Source of the DNA: Lineus longissimus
Lineage: Eukaryota; Nemertea; Pilidiophora; Heteronemertea; Lineidae
Direction: 5' to 3'
NCBI RefSeq assembly: GCF_910592395.1
Contig: NC_088325.1
Location: 1 to 64,000, forward strand
DNA length: 64,000 bases
In this document: positions 1 to 12,066 of the stretch, in pieces
Position numbering within the stretch: the stretch's first letter is position 1
Layout of the letters: every line of letters begins with the position of its first letter
Position numbers and translations under genes: made by a program
The notes under the pieces: generated by a model
The model's input: the letters and a program-made list of their open reading frames with translations, nothing else
The model's database searches: none
What the model was told of the DNA's origin: nothing

Positions 1-2120
1 CTAACCCTAACCCTAACCCTAACCCTAACCCTAACCCTAACCCTAACCCTAACCCTAACCCTAACCCTAACCCTAACCCTAACCCTAACCCTAACCCTAA
101 CCCTAACCCTAACCCTAACCCTAACCCTAACCCTAACCCTAACCCTAACCCTAACCCTAACCCTAACCCTAACCCTAACCCTAACCCTAACCCTAACCCT
201 AACCCTAACCCTAACCCTAACCCTAACCCTAACCCTAACCCTAACCCTAACCCTAACCCTAACCCTAACCCTAACCCTAACCCTAACCCTAACCCTAACC
301 CTAACCCTAACCCTAACCCTAACCCTAACCCTAACCCTAACCCTAACCCTAACCCTAACCCTAACCCTAACCCTAACCCTAACCCTAACCCTAACCCTAA
401 CCCTAACCCTAACCCTAACCCTAACCCTAACCCTAACCCTAACCCTAACCCTAACCCTAACCCTAACCCTAACCCTAACCCTAACCCTAACCCTAACCCT
501 AACCCTAACCCTAACCCTAACCCTAACCGTAACCCTAACCCTAACCCTAACCCTAACCCTAACCCTAACCCTAACCCTAACCCTAACCCTAACCCTAACC
601 CTAACCCTAACCCTAACCCTAACCCTAACCCTAACCCTAACCCTAACCCTAACCCTAACCCTAACCCTAACCCTAACCCTAACCCTAACCCTAACCCTAA
701 CCCTAACCCTAACCCTAACCCTAACCCTAACCCTAACCCTAACCCTAACCCTAACCCTAACCCTAACCCTAACCCTAACCCTAACCCTAACCCTAACCCT
801 AACCCTAACCCTAACCCTAACCCTAACCCTAACCCTAACCCTAACCCTAACCCTAACCCTAACCCTAACCCTAACCCTAACCCTAACCCTAACCCTAACC
901 CTAACCCTAACCCTAACCCTAACCCTAACCCTAACCCTAACCCTAACCCTAACCCTAACCCTAACCCTAACCCTAACCCTAACCCTAACCCTAACCCTAA
1001 CCCTAACCCTAACCCTAACCCTAACCCTCACCCTAACCCTAACCCTAACCCTAACCCTAACCCTAACCCTAACCCTAACCCTAACCCTAACCCTAACCCT
1101 AACCCTAACCCTAACCCTAACCCTAACCCTAACCCTAACCCTAACCCTAACCCTAACCCTAACCCTAACCCTAACCCTAACCCTAACCCTAACCCTAACC
1201 CTAACCCTAACCCTAACCCTAACCCTAACCCTAACCCTAACCCTAACCCTAACCCTAACCCTAACCCTAACCCTAACCCTAACCCTAACCCTAACCCTAA
1301 CCCTAACCCTAACCCTAACCCTAACCCTAACCCTAACCCTAACCCTAACCCTAACCCTAACCCTAACCCTAACCCTAACCCTAACCCTAACCCTAACCCT
1401 AACCCTAACCCTAACCCTAACCCTAACCCTAACCCTAACCCTAACCCTAACCCTAACCCTAACCCTAACCCTAACCCTAACCCTAACCCTAACCCTAACC
1501 CTAACCCTAACCCTAACCCTAACCCTAACCCTAACCCTAACCCTAACCCTAACCCTAACCCTAACCCTAACCCTAACCCTAACCCTAACCCTAACCCTAA
1601 CCCTAACCCTAACCCTAACCCTAACCCTAACCCTAACCCTAACCCTAACCCTAACCCTAACCCTAACCCTAACCCTAACCCTAACCCTAACCCTAACCCT
1701 AACCCTAACCCTAACCCTAACCCTAACCCTAACCCTAACCCTAACCCTAACCCTAACCCTAACCCTAACCCTAACCCTAACCCTAACCCTAACCCTAACC
1801 CTAACCCTAACCCTAACCCTAACCCTAACCCTAACCCTAACCCTAACCCTAACCCTAACCCTAACCCTAACCCTAACCCTAACCCTAACCCTAACCCTAA
1901 CCCTAACCCTAACCCTAACCCTAACCCTAACCCTAACCCTAACCCTAACCCTAACCCTAACCCTAACCCTAACCCTAACCCTAACCCTAACCCTAACCCT
2001 AACCCTAACCCTAACCCTAACCCTAACCCTAACCCTAACCCTAACCCTAACCCTAACCCTAACCCTAACCCTAACCCTAACCCTAACCCTAACCCTAACC
2101 CTAACCCTAACCCTAACCCT
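1..2120. repeat. Telomere, (CCCTAA)n, about 353 copies
   Basis: An uninterrupted CCCTAA array starts at base 1, so this is the physical left end of the chromosome, with the G-rich TTAGGG strand as the minus strand. Only two variant bases are visible: a g at 529 (ccgtaa) and a c at 1029 (ccctca). The near-perfect state fits telomerase-maintained sequence. TERRA-like transcripts, if made, would run on the minus strand towards position 1. Confidence 0.98.
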
Positions 2121-5100
2121 AGGGTTAGTTGCCCTAGGGTTAGTTGCCCTAGGGTTAGTTGGTCTAGGGTTAGTTGCCCTAGGGTTAGTTGCCCTAGGGT
2201 TAGTTGGTCTAGGGTTAGTTGCCCTAGGGTTAGTTGGTCTAGGGTTAGTTGCCCTAGGGTTAGTTGGTCTAGGGTTAGTTGCCCTAGGGTTAGTTGGTCT
2301 AGGGTTAGTTGCCCTAGGGTTAGTTGGTCTAGGGTTAGTTGCCCTAGGGTTAGTTGGTCTAGGGTTAGTTGCCCTAGGGTTAGTTGTTCTAGGGTTAGTT
2401 GCCCTAGGGTTAGTTGCCCTAGGGTTAGTTGCCCTAGGGTTAGTTGCCCTAGGGTTAGTTGGTCTAGGGTTAGTTGCCCTAGGGTTAGTTGGTCTAGGGT
2501 TAGTTGCCCTAGGGTTAGTTGGTCTAGGGTTAGTTGCCCTAGGGTTAGTTGGTCTAGGGTTAGTTGCCCTAGGGTTAGTTGTTCTAGGGTTAGTTGCCCT
2601 AGGGTTAGTTGGTCTAGGGTTAGTTGCCCTAGGGTTAGTTGTTCTAGGGTTAGTTGCCCTAGGGTTAGTTGCCCTAGGGTTAGTTGCCCTAGGGTTAGTT
2701 GCCCTAGGGTTAGTTGCCCTAGGGTTAGTTGGTCTGGGGTTAGTTGCCCTAGGGTTAGTTGCCCTAGGGTTAGTTGCCCTAGGGTTAGTTGGTCTAGGGT
2801 TAGTTGCCCTAGGGTTAGTTGGTCTAGGGTTAGTTGCCCTAGGGTTAGTTGGTCTAGGGTTAGTTGCCCTAGGGTTAGTTGCCCTAGGGTTAGTTGGTCT
2901 AGGGTTAGTTGCCCTAGGGTTAGTTGGTCTAGGGTTAGTTGCCCTAGGGTTAGTTGCCCTAGGGTTAGTTGCCCTAGGGTTAGTTGCCCTAGGGTTAGTT
3001 GGTCTAGGGTTAGTTGCCCTAGGGTTAGTTGGTCTAGGGTTAGTTGCCCTAGGGTTAGTTGCCCTAGGGTTAGTTGGTCTAGGGTTAGTTGCCCTAGGGT
3101 TAGTTGCCCTAGGGTTAGTTGGTCTAGGGTTAGTTGCCCTAGGGTTAGTTGCCCTAGGGTTAGTTGCCCTAGGGTTAGTTGGTCTAGGGTTAGTTGCCCT
3201 AGGGTTAGTTGGTCTAGGGTTAGTTGCCCTAGGGTTAGTTGCCCTAGGGTTAGTTGGTCTAGGGTTAGTTGCCCTAGGTTTAGTTGCCCTAGGGTTAGTT
3301 GCCCTAGGGTTAGTTGCCCTAGGGTTAGTTGGTCTAGGGTTAGTTGCCCTAGGGTTAGTTGCCCTAGGGTTAGTTGCCCTAGGGTTAGTTGGTCTAGGGT
3401 TAGTTGCCCTAGGGTTAGTTGTCCTAGGGTTAGTTGGTCTAGGGTTAGTTGCCCTAGGGTTAGTTGCCCTAGGGTTAGTTGCCCTAAGGTTAGTTGCCCT
3501 AGGGTTAGTTGCCCTAGGGTTAGTTGGTCTAGGGTTAGTTGCCCTAGGGTTAGTTGCCCTAGGGTTAGTTGGTCTAGGGTTAGTTGCCCTAGGGTTAGTT
3601 GGTCTAGGGTTAGTTGCCCTAGGGTTAGTTGCCCTAGGGTTAGTTGTCCTAGGGTTAGTTGCCCTAGGGTAAGTTGGTCTAGGGTAAGTTGCCCTAGGGT
3701 TAGTTGCCCTAGGGTTAGTTGGTCTAGGGTTAGTTGCCCTAGGGTTAGTTGGTCTAGGGTTAGTTGCCCTAGGGTTAGTTGCCCTAGGGTTAGTTGCCCT
3801 AGGGTTAGTTGGTCTAGGGTTAGTTGCCCTAGGGTTAGTTGCCCTAGGGTTAGTTGCCCTAGGGTTAGTTGGTCTAGGGTTAGTTGCCCTAGGGTTAGTT
3901 GGTCTAGGGTTAGTTGCCCTAGGGTTAGTTGCCCTAGGGTTAGTTGCCCTAGGGTTAGTTGCCCTAGGGTTAGTTGCCCTAGGGTTAGTTGCCCTAGGGT
4001 TAGTTGCCCTAGGGTTAGTTGCCCTAGGGTTAGTTGCCCTAGGGTTAGTTGGTCTAGGGTTAGTTGGTCTAGGGTTAGTTGCCCTAGGGTTAGTTGCCCT
4101 AGGGTTAGTTGGTCTAGGGTTAGTTGCCCTAGGGTTAGTTGGTCTAGGGTTAGTTGCCCTAGGGTTAGTTGCCCTAGGGTTAGTTGGTCTAGGGTTAGTT
4201 GCCCTAGGGTTAGTTGCCCTAGGGTTAGTTGCCCTAGGGTTAGTTGCCCTAGGGTTAGTTGGTCTAGGGTTAGTTGCCCTAGGGTTAGTTGGTCTAGGGT
4301 TAGTTGCCCTAGGGTTAGTTGGTCTAGGGTTAGTTGCCCTAGGGTTAGTTGGTCTAGGGTTAGTTGCCCTAGGGTTAGTTGGTCTAGGGTTAGTTGCCCT
4401 AGGGTTAGTTGCCCTAGGGTTAGTTGGTCTAGGGTTAGTTGCCCTAGGTTTAGTTGCCCTAGGGTTAGTTGGTCTAGGGTTAGTTGCCCTAGGGTTAGTT
4501 GGTCTAGGGTTAGTTGCCCTAGGGTTAGTTGCCCTAGGGTTAGTTGGTCTAGGGTTAGTTGCCCTAGGGTTAGTTGGTCTAGGGTTAGTTGCCCTAGGGT
4601 TAGTTGGTCTAGGGTTAGTTGCCCTAGGGTTAGTTGCCCTAGGGTTATTTGGTCTAGGGTTAGTTGCCCTTGGGTTAGTTGGTCTAGGGTTAGTTGCCCT
4701 AGGGTTAGTTGGTCTAGGGTTAGTTGCCCTAGGTTTAGTTGCCCTAGGGTTAGTTGGTCTAGGGTTAGTTGCCCTAGGGTTAGTTGCCCTAGGGTTAGTT
4801 GGTCTAGGGTTAGTTGCCCTAGGGTTAGTTGGTCTAGGGTTAGTTGCCCTAGGGTTAGTTGGTCTAGGGTTAGTTGCCCTAGGGTTAGTTGCCCTAGGGT
4901 TAGTTGCCCTAGGGTTAGTTGGTCTAGGGTTAGTTGCCCTAGGGTTAGTTGGTCTAGGGTTAGTTGCCCTAGGGTTAGTTGGTCTAGGGTTAGTTGCCCT
5001 AGGGTTAGTTGGTCTGGGGTTAGTTGGTCTAGGGTTAGTTGCCCTAGGTTTAGTTGCCCTAGGGTTAGTTGGTCTAGGGTTAGTTGCCCTAGGGTTAGTT

Positions 5101-8100
5101 GGTCTAGGGTTAGTTGCCCTAGGGTTAGTTGCCCTAGGGTTAGTTGGTCTAGGGTTAGTTGCCCTAGGGTTAGTTGGTCTAGGGTTAGTTGCCCTAGGGT
5201 TAGTTGGTCTAGGGTTAGTTGCCCTAGGGTTAGTTGCCCTAGGGTTATTTGGTCTAGGGTTAGTTGCCCTAGGGTTAGTTGGTCTAGGGTTAGTTGCCCT
5301 AGGGTTAGTTGGTCTAGGGTTAGTTGCCCTAGGTTTAGTTGCCCTAGGGTTAGTTGGTCTAGGGTTAGTTGCCCTAGGGTTAGTTGGTCTAGGGTTAGTT
5401 GCCCTAGGGTTAGTTGGTCTAGGGTTAGTTGCCCTAGGGTTAGTTGCCCTAGGGTTATTTGGTCTAGGGTTAGTTGCCCTAGGGTTAGTTGGTCTAGGGT
5501 TAGTTGCCCTAGGGTTAGTTGGTCTAGGGTTAGTTGCCCTAGGTTTAGTTGCCCTAGGGTTAGTTGGTCTAGGGTTAGTTGCCCTAGGGTTAGTTGCCCT
5601 AGGGTTAGTTGGTCTAGGGTTAGTTGCCCTAGGGTTAGTTGGTCTAGGGTTAGTTGCCCTAGGGTTAGTTGGTCTAGGGTTAGTTGCCCTAGGGTTAGTT
5701 GCCCTAGGGTTAGTTGCCCTAGGGTTAGTTGGTCTAGGGTTAGTTGCCCTAGGGTTAGTTGCCCTAGGGTTAGTTGGTCTAGGGTTAGTTGCCCTAGGGT
5801 TAGTTGGTCTAGGGTTAGTTGCCCTAGGGTTAGTTGCCCTAGGGTTAGTTGCCCTAGGGTTAGTTGCCCTAGGGTTAGTTGCCCTAGGGTTAGTTGCCCT
5901 AGGGTTAGTTGGTCTAGGGTTAGTTGCCCTAGGGTTAGTTGGTCTAGGGTTAGTTGCCCTAGGGTTAGTTGCCCTAGGGTTAGTTGGGCTAGGGTTAGTT
6001 GCCCTAGGGTTAGTTGGTCTAGGGTTAGTTGCCCTAGGGTTAGTTGCCCTAGGGTTAGTTGCCCTAGGGTTAGTTGGTCTAGGGTTAGTTGCCCTAGGGT
6101 TAGTTGGTCTAGGGTTAGTTGCCCTAGGGTTAGTTGCCCTAGGGTTAGTTGGTCTAGGGTTAGTTGCCCTAGGGTTAGTTGCCCTAGGGTTAGTTGCCCT
6201 AGGGTTAGTTGGTCTAGGGTTAGTTGGTCTAGGGTTAGTTGCCCTAGGGTTAGTTGCCCTAGGGTTAGTTGCCCTAGGGTTAGTTGGTCTAGGGTTAGTT
6301 GCCCTAGGGTTAGTTGGTCTAGGGTTAGTTGCCCTAGGGTTAGTTGGTCTAGGGTTAGTTGCCCTAGGGTTAGTTGGTCTAGGGTTAGTTGCCCTAGGGT
6401 TAGTTGGTCTAGGGTTAGTTGCCCTAGGGTTAGTTGCCCTAGGGTTAGTTGGTCTAGGGTTAGTTGCCCTAGGTTTAGTTGCCCTAGGGTTAGTTGGTCT
6501 AGGGTTAGTTGCCCTAGGGTTAGTTGGTCTAGGGTTAGTTGCCCTAGGGTTAGTTGCCCTAGGGTTAGTTGGTCTAGGGTTAGTTGCCCTAGGGTTAGTT
6601 GGTCTAGGGTTAGTTGCCCTAGGGTTAGTTGGTCTAGGGTTAGTTGCCCTAGGGTTAGTTGCCCTAGGGTTATTTGGTCTAGGGTTAGTTGCCCTTGGGT
6701 TAGTTGGTCTAGGGTTAGTTGCCCTAGGGTTAGTTGGTCTAGGGTTAGTTGCCCTAGGTTTAGTTGCCCTAGGGTTAGTTGGTCTAGGGTTAGTTGCCCT
6801 AGGGTTAGTTGCCCTAGGGTTAGTTGGTCTAGGGTTAGTTGCCCTAGGGTTAGTTGGTCTAGGGTTAGTTGCCCTAGGGTTAGTTGGTCTAGGGTTAGTT
6901 GCCCTAGGGTTAGTTGCCCTAGGGTTAGTTGCCCTAGGGTTAGTTGGTCTAGGGTTAGTTGCCCTAGGGTTAGTTGGTCTAGGGTTAGTTGCCCTAGGGT
7001 TAGTTGGTCTAGGGTTAGTTGCCCTAGGGTTAGTTGGTCTGGGGTTAGTTGGTCTAGGGTTAGTTGCCCTAGGTTTAGTTGCCCTAGGGTTAGTTGGTCT
7101 AGGGTTAGTTGCCCTAGGGTTAGTTGGTCTAGGGTTAGTTGCCCTAGGGTTAGTTGCCCTAGGGTTAGTTGGTCTAGGGTTAGTTGCCCTAGGGTTAGTT
7201 GGTCTAGGGTTAGTTGCCCTAGGGTTAGTTGGTCTAGGGTTAGTTGCCCTAGGGTTAGTTGCCCTAGGGTTATTTGGTCTAGGGTTAGTTGCCCTAGGGT
7301 TAGTTGGTCTAGGGTTAGTTGCCCTAGGGTTAGTTGGTCTAGGGTTAGTTGCCCTAGGTTTAGTTGCCCTAGGGTTAGTTGGTCTAGGGTTAGTTGCCCT
7401 AGGGTTAGTTGGTCTAGGGTTAGTTGCCCTAGGGTTAGTTGGTCTAGGGTTAGTTGCCCTAGGGTTAGTTGCCCTAGGGTTATTTGGTCTAGGGTTAGTT
7501 GCCCTAGGGTTAGTTGGTCTAGGGTTAGTTGCCCTAGGGTTAGTTGGTCTAGGGTTAGTTGCCCTAGGTTTAGTTGCCCTAGGGTTAGTTGGTCTAGGGT
7601 TAGTTGCCCTAGGGTTAGTTGCCCTAGGGTTAGTTGGTCTAGGGTTAGTTGCCCTAGGGTTAGTTGGTCTAGGGTTAGTTGCCCTAGGGTTAGTTGGTCT
7701 AGGGTTAGTTGCCCTAGGGTTAGTTGCCCTAGGGTTAGTTGCCCTAGGGTTAGTTGGTCTAGGGTTAGTTGCCCTAGGGTTAGTTGCCCTAGGGTTAGTT
7801 GGTCTAGGGTTAGTTGCCCTAGGGTTAGTTGGTCTAGGGTTAGTTGCCCTAGGGTTAGTTGCCCTAGGGTTAGTTGCCCTAGGGTTAGTTGCCCTAGGGT
7901 TAGTTGCCCTAGGGTTAGTTGCCCTAGGGTTAGTTGGTCTAGGGTTAGTTGCCCTAGGGTTAGTTGGTCTAGGGTTAGTTGCCCTAGGGTTAGTTGCCCT
8001 AGGGTTAGTTGGGCTAGGGTTAGTTGCCCTAGGGTTAGTTGGTCTAGGGTTAGTTGCCCTAGGGTTAGTTGCCCTAGGGTTAGTTGCCCTAGGGTTAGTT

Positions 8101-9126
8101 GGTCTAGGGTTAGTTGCCCTAGGGTTAGTTGGTCTAGGGTTAGTTGCCCTAGGGTTAGTTGCCCTAGGGTTAGTTGGTCTAGGGTTAGTTGCCCTAGGGT
8201 TAGTTGCCCTAGGGTTAGTTGGTCTAGGGTTAGTTGCCCTAGGGTTAGTTGCCCTAGGGTTAGTTGGTCTAGGGTTAGTTGCCCTAGGGTTAGTTGCCCT
8301 AGGGTTAGTTGCCCTAGGGTTAGTTGGTCTAGGGTTAGTTGGTCTAGGGTTAGTTGCCCTAGGGTTAGTTGCCCTAGGGTTAGTTGGTCTAGGGTTAGTT
8401 GCCCTTGGGTTAGTTGGTCTAGGGTTAGTTGCCCTAGGGTTAGTTGCCCTAGGGTTAGTTGGTCTAGGGTTAGTTGCCCTAGGGTTAGTTGGTCTAGGGT
8501 TAGTTGCCCTAGGGTTAGTTGCCCTAGGGTTAGTTGGTCTAGGGTTACTTGCCCTAGGGTTAGTTGGTCTAGGGTTAGTTGGTCTAGGGTCAGTTGGTCT
8601 AGGGTTAGTTGCCCTAGGGTTAGTTGCCCTAGGGTTAGTTGCCCTAGGGTTAGTTGGTCTAGGGTTAGTTGGTCTAGGGTTAGTTGGTCTAGGGTTAGTT
8701 GCCCTAGGGTTAGTTGCCCTAGGGTTAGTTGGTCTAGGGTTAGTTGCCCTAGGGTTAGTTGGTCTAGGGTTAGTTGCCCTAGGGTTAGTTGCCCTAGGGT
8801 TAGTTGCCCTAGGGTTAGTTGGTCTAGGGTTAGTTGCCCTAGGGTTAGTTGCCCTAGGGTTAGTTGGTCTAGGGTTAGTTGCCCTAGGGTTAGTTGCCCT
8901 AGGGTTAGTTGGTCTAGGGTTAGTTGCCCTAGGGTTAGTTGCCCTAGGGTTAGTTGGTCTAGGGTTAGTTGCCCTAGGGTTAGTTGCCCTAGGGTTAGTT
9001 GGTCTAGGGTTAGTTGCCCTAGGGTTAGTTGGTCTAGGGTTAGTTGCCCTAGTGTTAGTTGCCCTAGGGTTAGTTGGTCTAGGGTTAGTTGCCCTAGGGT
9101 TAGTTGCCCTAGGGTTAGTTGGTTAG
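2121..9126. repeat. Subtelomeric 15-bp satellite with inverted telomere motif
   Basis: About 467 tandem 15-bp units follow the telomere directly. Each unit contains AGGGTTAG, the telomere motif in the opposite orientation to the terminal array, followed by TT and a three-base variable part. Nearly all units are one of two types, GCCCT or GGTCT. Rare types are GTTCT, GTCCT and GGGCT, with occasional point changes such as aggttt, ggtctgggg and gcccttggg. Shared rare variants at 4666/6691, 5011/7036 and 5986/8011 show a segment duplicated with an offset of 2025 bp (135 units). The period is a multiple of three, so one minus-strand frame stays open for kilobases. That open frame is an artefact and not a gene. 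Confidence 0.95.
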
Positions 9127-9640
9127 TCGACGAAATACGAAGACGACGAACGACGAAGACGACGAAAGACGAAGACGACGAAAGACAAAGACGACGAAAT
9201 ACGAAGACGACGAAAGACGAAGACGAAGACGACGAAAGACGAAGACGACGAAAGATGAAGACGACTAAAGACGAAGACGACGACGAAAGACGACGAAAGA
9301 AGAAAACGAGAAAAGAGGAAGACGACGAAAGACGAAAAATCACAATCACAATCACAATCACAAAAGACGAAAGCTGACGAAAGACGAAAAATCACAATCA
9401 CAATCACAATCACAAAAGACGAAAGACGAAAGACGACGAAAGACGAAAGATAACGAAAGAGGAAGACGACGAAAGACGAAGACGACGAAGGAGGAAGACG
9501 ACGAAAGACGAAGACGACGAAAAACGAAAGACGACGAAAGATGAACAATCACAATCACAATCACAATCACAATCACAATCACAAAAGACGAAAGACGAAG
9601 ACGACGAAAGACGAAAGACGTCGAAAGACGAAAAGGAAAG
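9127..9640. repeat. Degenerate GACGAA-rich subtelomeric satellite
   Basis: Purine-rich sequence built from GACGAA, GACGACGAA and AAAGACGAA words. It is interrupted three times by short AATCAC tracts, near 9338-9362, 9390-9414 and 9545-9583. It separates the 15-bp satellite from unique-sequence DNA. The open minus-strand frames here (serine/phenylalanine-rich) only reflect the repeat. Confidence 0.85.
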
Positions 9641-10035
9641 AGAGACAGTCGTTTCATTCTAAATATGAGAGAAAACCTCTTGTTTCTTCCTAAACGCAAA
9701 GAAAGGAAGTCGTTTCTTCCTATGAATGAAAGAAAACCTTTCGTTTCTTCCTAAAACGCAATGAGAGGAAGTCGTTTCTTCCTATCAATGAAAGAAAGCA
9801 GTTTTGTTCTTCCTCAAAAACAGAGAGAGACAGTCGTTTCATTCTAAATATGAGAGAAAACCTTTCGTTTCTTCCTAAAACGCAATGAGAGGAGGTCGTT
9901 TCATCCTATAAATGAAAGAAAACCTTTCGTTTCTTCCTAAAACGCAAAGAAAGGAAGTCGTTTCCTCCTATGAATGAAAGAAAGCATGTTTTTTCTTCCT
10001 CAAAAGCAGAGAGGCAGTCGTTTCATTCTAGAATT
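9641..10035. repeat. Roughly 62-bp degenerate repeats
   Basis: Repeated words GTCGTTTCTTCCTA, ATGAATGAAAG and CCTTTCGTTTCTTCC recur with a period close to 62 bp (for example about 9709 to 9771). It is more diverged than the neighbouring 15-bp satellite and marks the inner edge of the subtelomeric repeat block. Confidence 0.75.
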
Positions 10036-11255
10036 ATGAACGGAGGATTCCAGTCAATTCTAATACGCACAATAGGTGTGGACTGCATTGTGTGATTGTT
10101 CTCCAGAGGGTTAACAGTGCTAATTGCAGATGGCGCTGCGTATGCTATGCTTGAGATCCAACCTCGGGGATGGTGCTCTTTCATTCCTCCTGTATGCGAA
10201 ATCAGTACTCAGAACGAAGCTCAACCTCGTTCCAACCTCCCGGGGAGACATCATGCTATTTGCAGTGACAGAAATCGTCGCCAAATGTCATCAGATTATC
10301 CTCTGTTCAATTCGTGGATACAAAACAATAATGGCACAAATCAAATTGTATAGTCTGCTTGGTTCAACGTTGGCCGGTACATGTCTTAATGTCTGTCAAT
10401 TGCCTCCTTTCCTGAAGATTAGCCTCTGATCAACCCGAAGATATTGGACAATTATCTTGGATTGATCGAGTTTATCTACGACTCGATTCGTCCATTTCAG
10501 GCACCATTCTTAATCAAGAGTGTTTCTGGTGCCAAAACGTGACCGGAATCGGCAATCTTCGCCGCCGCTCACTTGCACTCGAACCAAACCTCGGGTGATC
10601 TCGGTAACCTCCGATCAAACCTCGGCTGATCTGACAACACAGGTATCGTGGGTCCGAATTCCGGTCTGTACTGTGCTGTAACAGATGTTTTTGTAAAAAC
10701 GATGAATGTTCAGGGCATCAAGGAGCTCTATCTCCTCTAGTGCCTCAAACAACAGGGGTTGTCATTTCCTATGATATGACCAGGCGCAAAGAGGTCAAGC
10801 AATTATCATCAAAACGGTACTGCTTTGAAAGAGTTTGCGTTATTTCTGTATTATATTTTCGAAATTATAGGGATTAAACATTTGGTGCCAAGGTGACCCT
10901 GGCACGGGGCGGCTGACATAGCGGTCCCGGGGCAATGGCGGCATGGCGGGAACCGGTCGCCATGAATAGCATTGTTACGAGCAATAAGGTTCAACCGCAG
11001 GCGAGATGACGGTGCGGGGTCTGCTGCCTTTATTTAAGACATCTAATGAAGTTATGGTCAATTATTGTCATAATCGTCAGGCGAGCCTCGGGCTTGTTCC
11101 TTTGCTGTGAAATAGTGGGTTTAATCGCCATAATTACTGCACTTAAACTGTTAATTTGTCCCCAAACACATGTTACAGTTAATTATTTGGGTTGGTTGCG
11201 ATGAGCCGGGCGGGCGGAGAGGCAGGGGAGAGTGATTGGGTTGGTTGTGGTGCGT
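10036..11255. other. No gene recognised
   Basis: Mostly unique sequence. Two overlapping plus-strand open frames (10096-10353 and 10124-10429, 85 and 101 codons) have no recognisable domain and compete for the same DNA in different frames. I do not call either. Confidence 0.5.
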
Positions 11256-12066
11256 TGTGGGCCGTCGAGTCGGTCTTATAACCCGCTGTACGTGGTGGGC
11301 CGTCGAGTCGGTCTTATAACTCGCTGTGCGTGGTGGGCCGTCGAGTCGGTCTTATAACCCGCTGTACGTGGTGGGCCGTCGAGTCGGTCTTATAACTCGC
11401 TGTGCGTGGTGGGCCGTCGAGTCGGTCTTATAACCCGCTGTGAGTGGTGGCATGGGCCGTCGAGTCGGTCTTATAACCCGCTGTGAGTGGTGGCATGGGC
11501 CGTCGAGTCGGTCTTATAACTCGCTGTGAGTGGTGGGCCGTCGAGTCGGTCTTATAAACACTCGGTGTGTGGTGGGCCGTCGAGTCGGTCTTATAACCCG
11601 CTGTACGTGGTGGGCCGTCGAGTCGGTCTTATAACTCGCTGTGAGTGGTGGGCCGTCGAGTCGGTCTTATAACTCGCTGTGCGTGGTGGGCCGTCGAGTC
11701 GGTCTTATAACCCGCTGTGAGTGGTGGCATGGGCCGTCGAGTCGGTCTTATAACTCGCTGTGAGTGGTGGGCCGTCGAGTCGGTCTTATAAACACTCGGT
11801 GTGTGGTGGGCCGTCGAGTCGGTCTTATAACCCGCTGTACGTGGTGGGCCGTCGAGTCGGTCTTATAACTCGCTGTGCGTGGTGGGCCGTCGAGTCGGTC
11901 TTATAACCCGCTGTACGTGGTGGGCCGTCGAGTCGGTCTTATAACTCGCTGTGAGTGGTGGGCCGTCGAGTCGGTCTTATAACTCGCTGTGCGTGGTGGC
12001 ATGGGCCGTCGAGTCGGTCTTATAAACACTCGGTGTGTGGTGGGCCGTCAGGTCGGTCTTATAACC
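11256..12066. repeat. 38-bp minisatellite
   Basis: About 21 tandem units of roughly 38 bp, each with the core GGGCCGTCGAGTCGGTCTTA followed by TAAC(C/T)CGCTGT. Variants differ at the ACGTG/GCGTG/GAGTG position, by an inserted GGCAT, or by an AACACTCGGTGTGT ending. The variant types recur in blocks, which suggests multi-unit duplications. Confidence 0.9.

Noticed and set aside
1028-9361. 2777-codon minus-strand open frame (QLTLG/QLTLD and GL repeats)
   Set aside because: It is the 15-bp satellite and 6-bp telomere read in a period that is a multiple of three. It runs into the telomere and stops only at a single variant repeat (ccctca).
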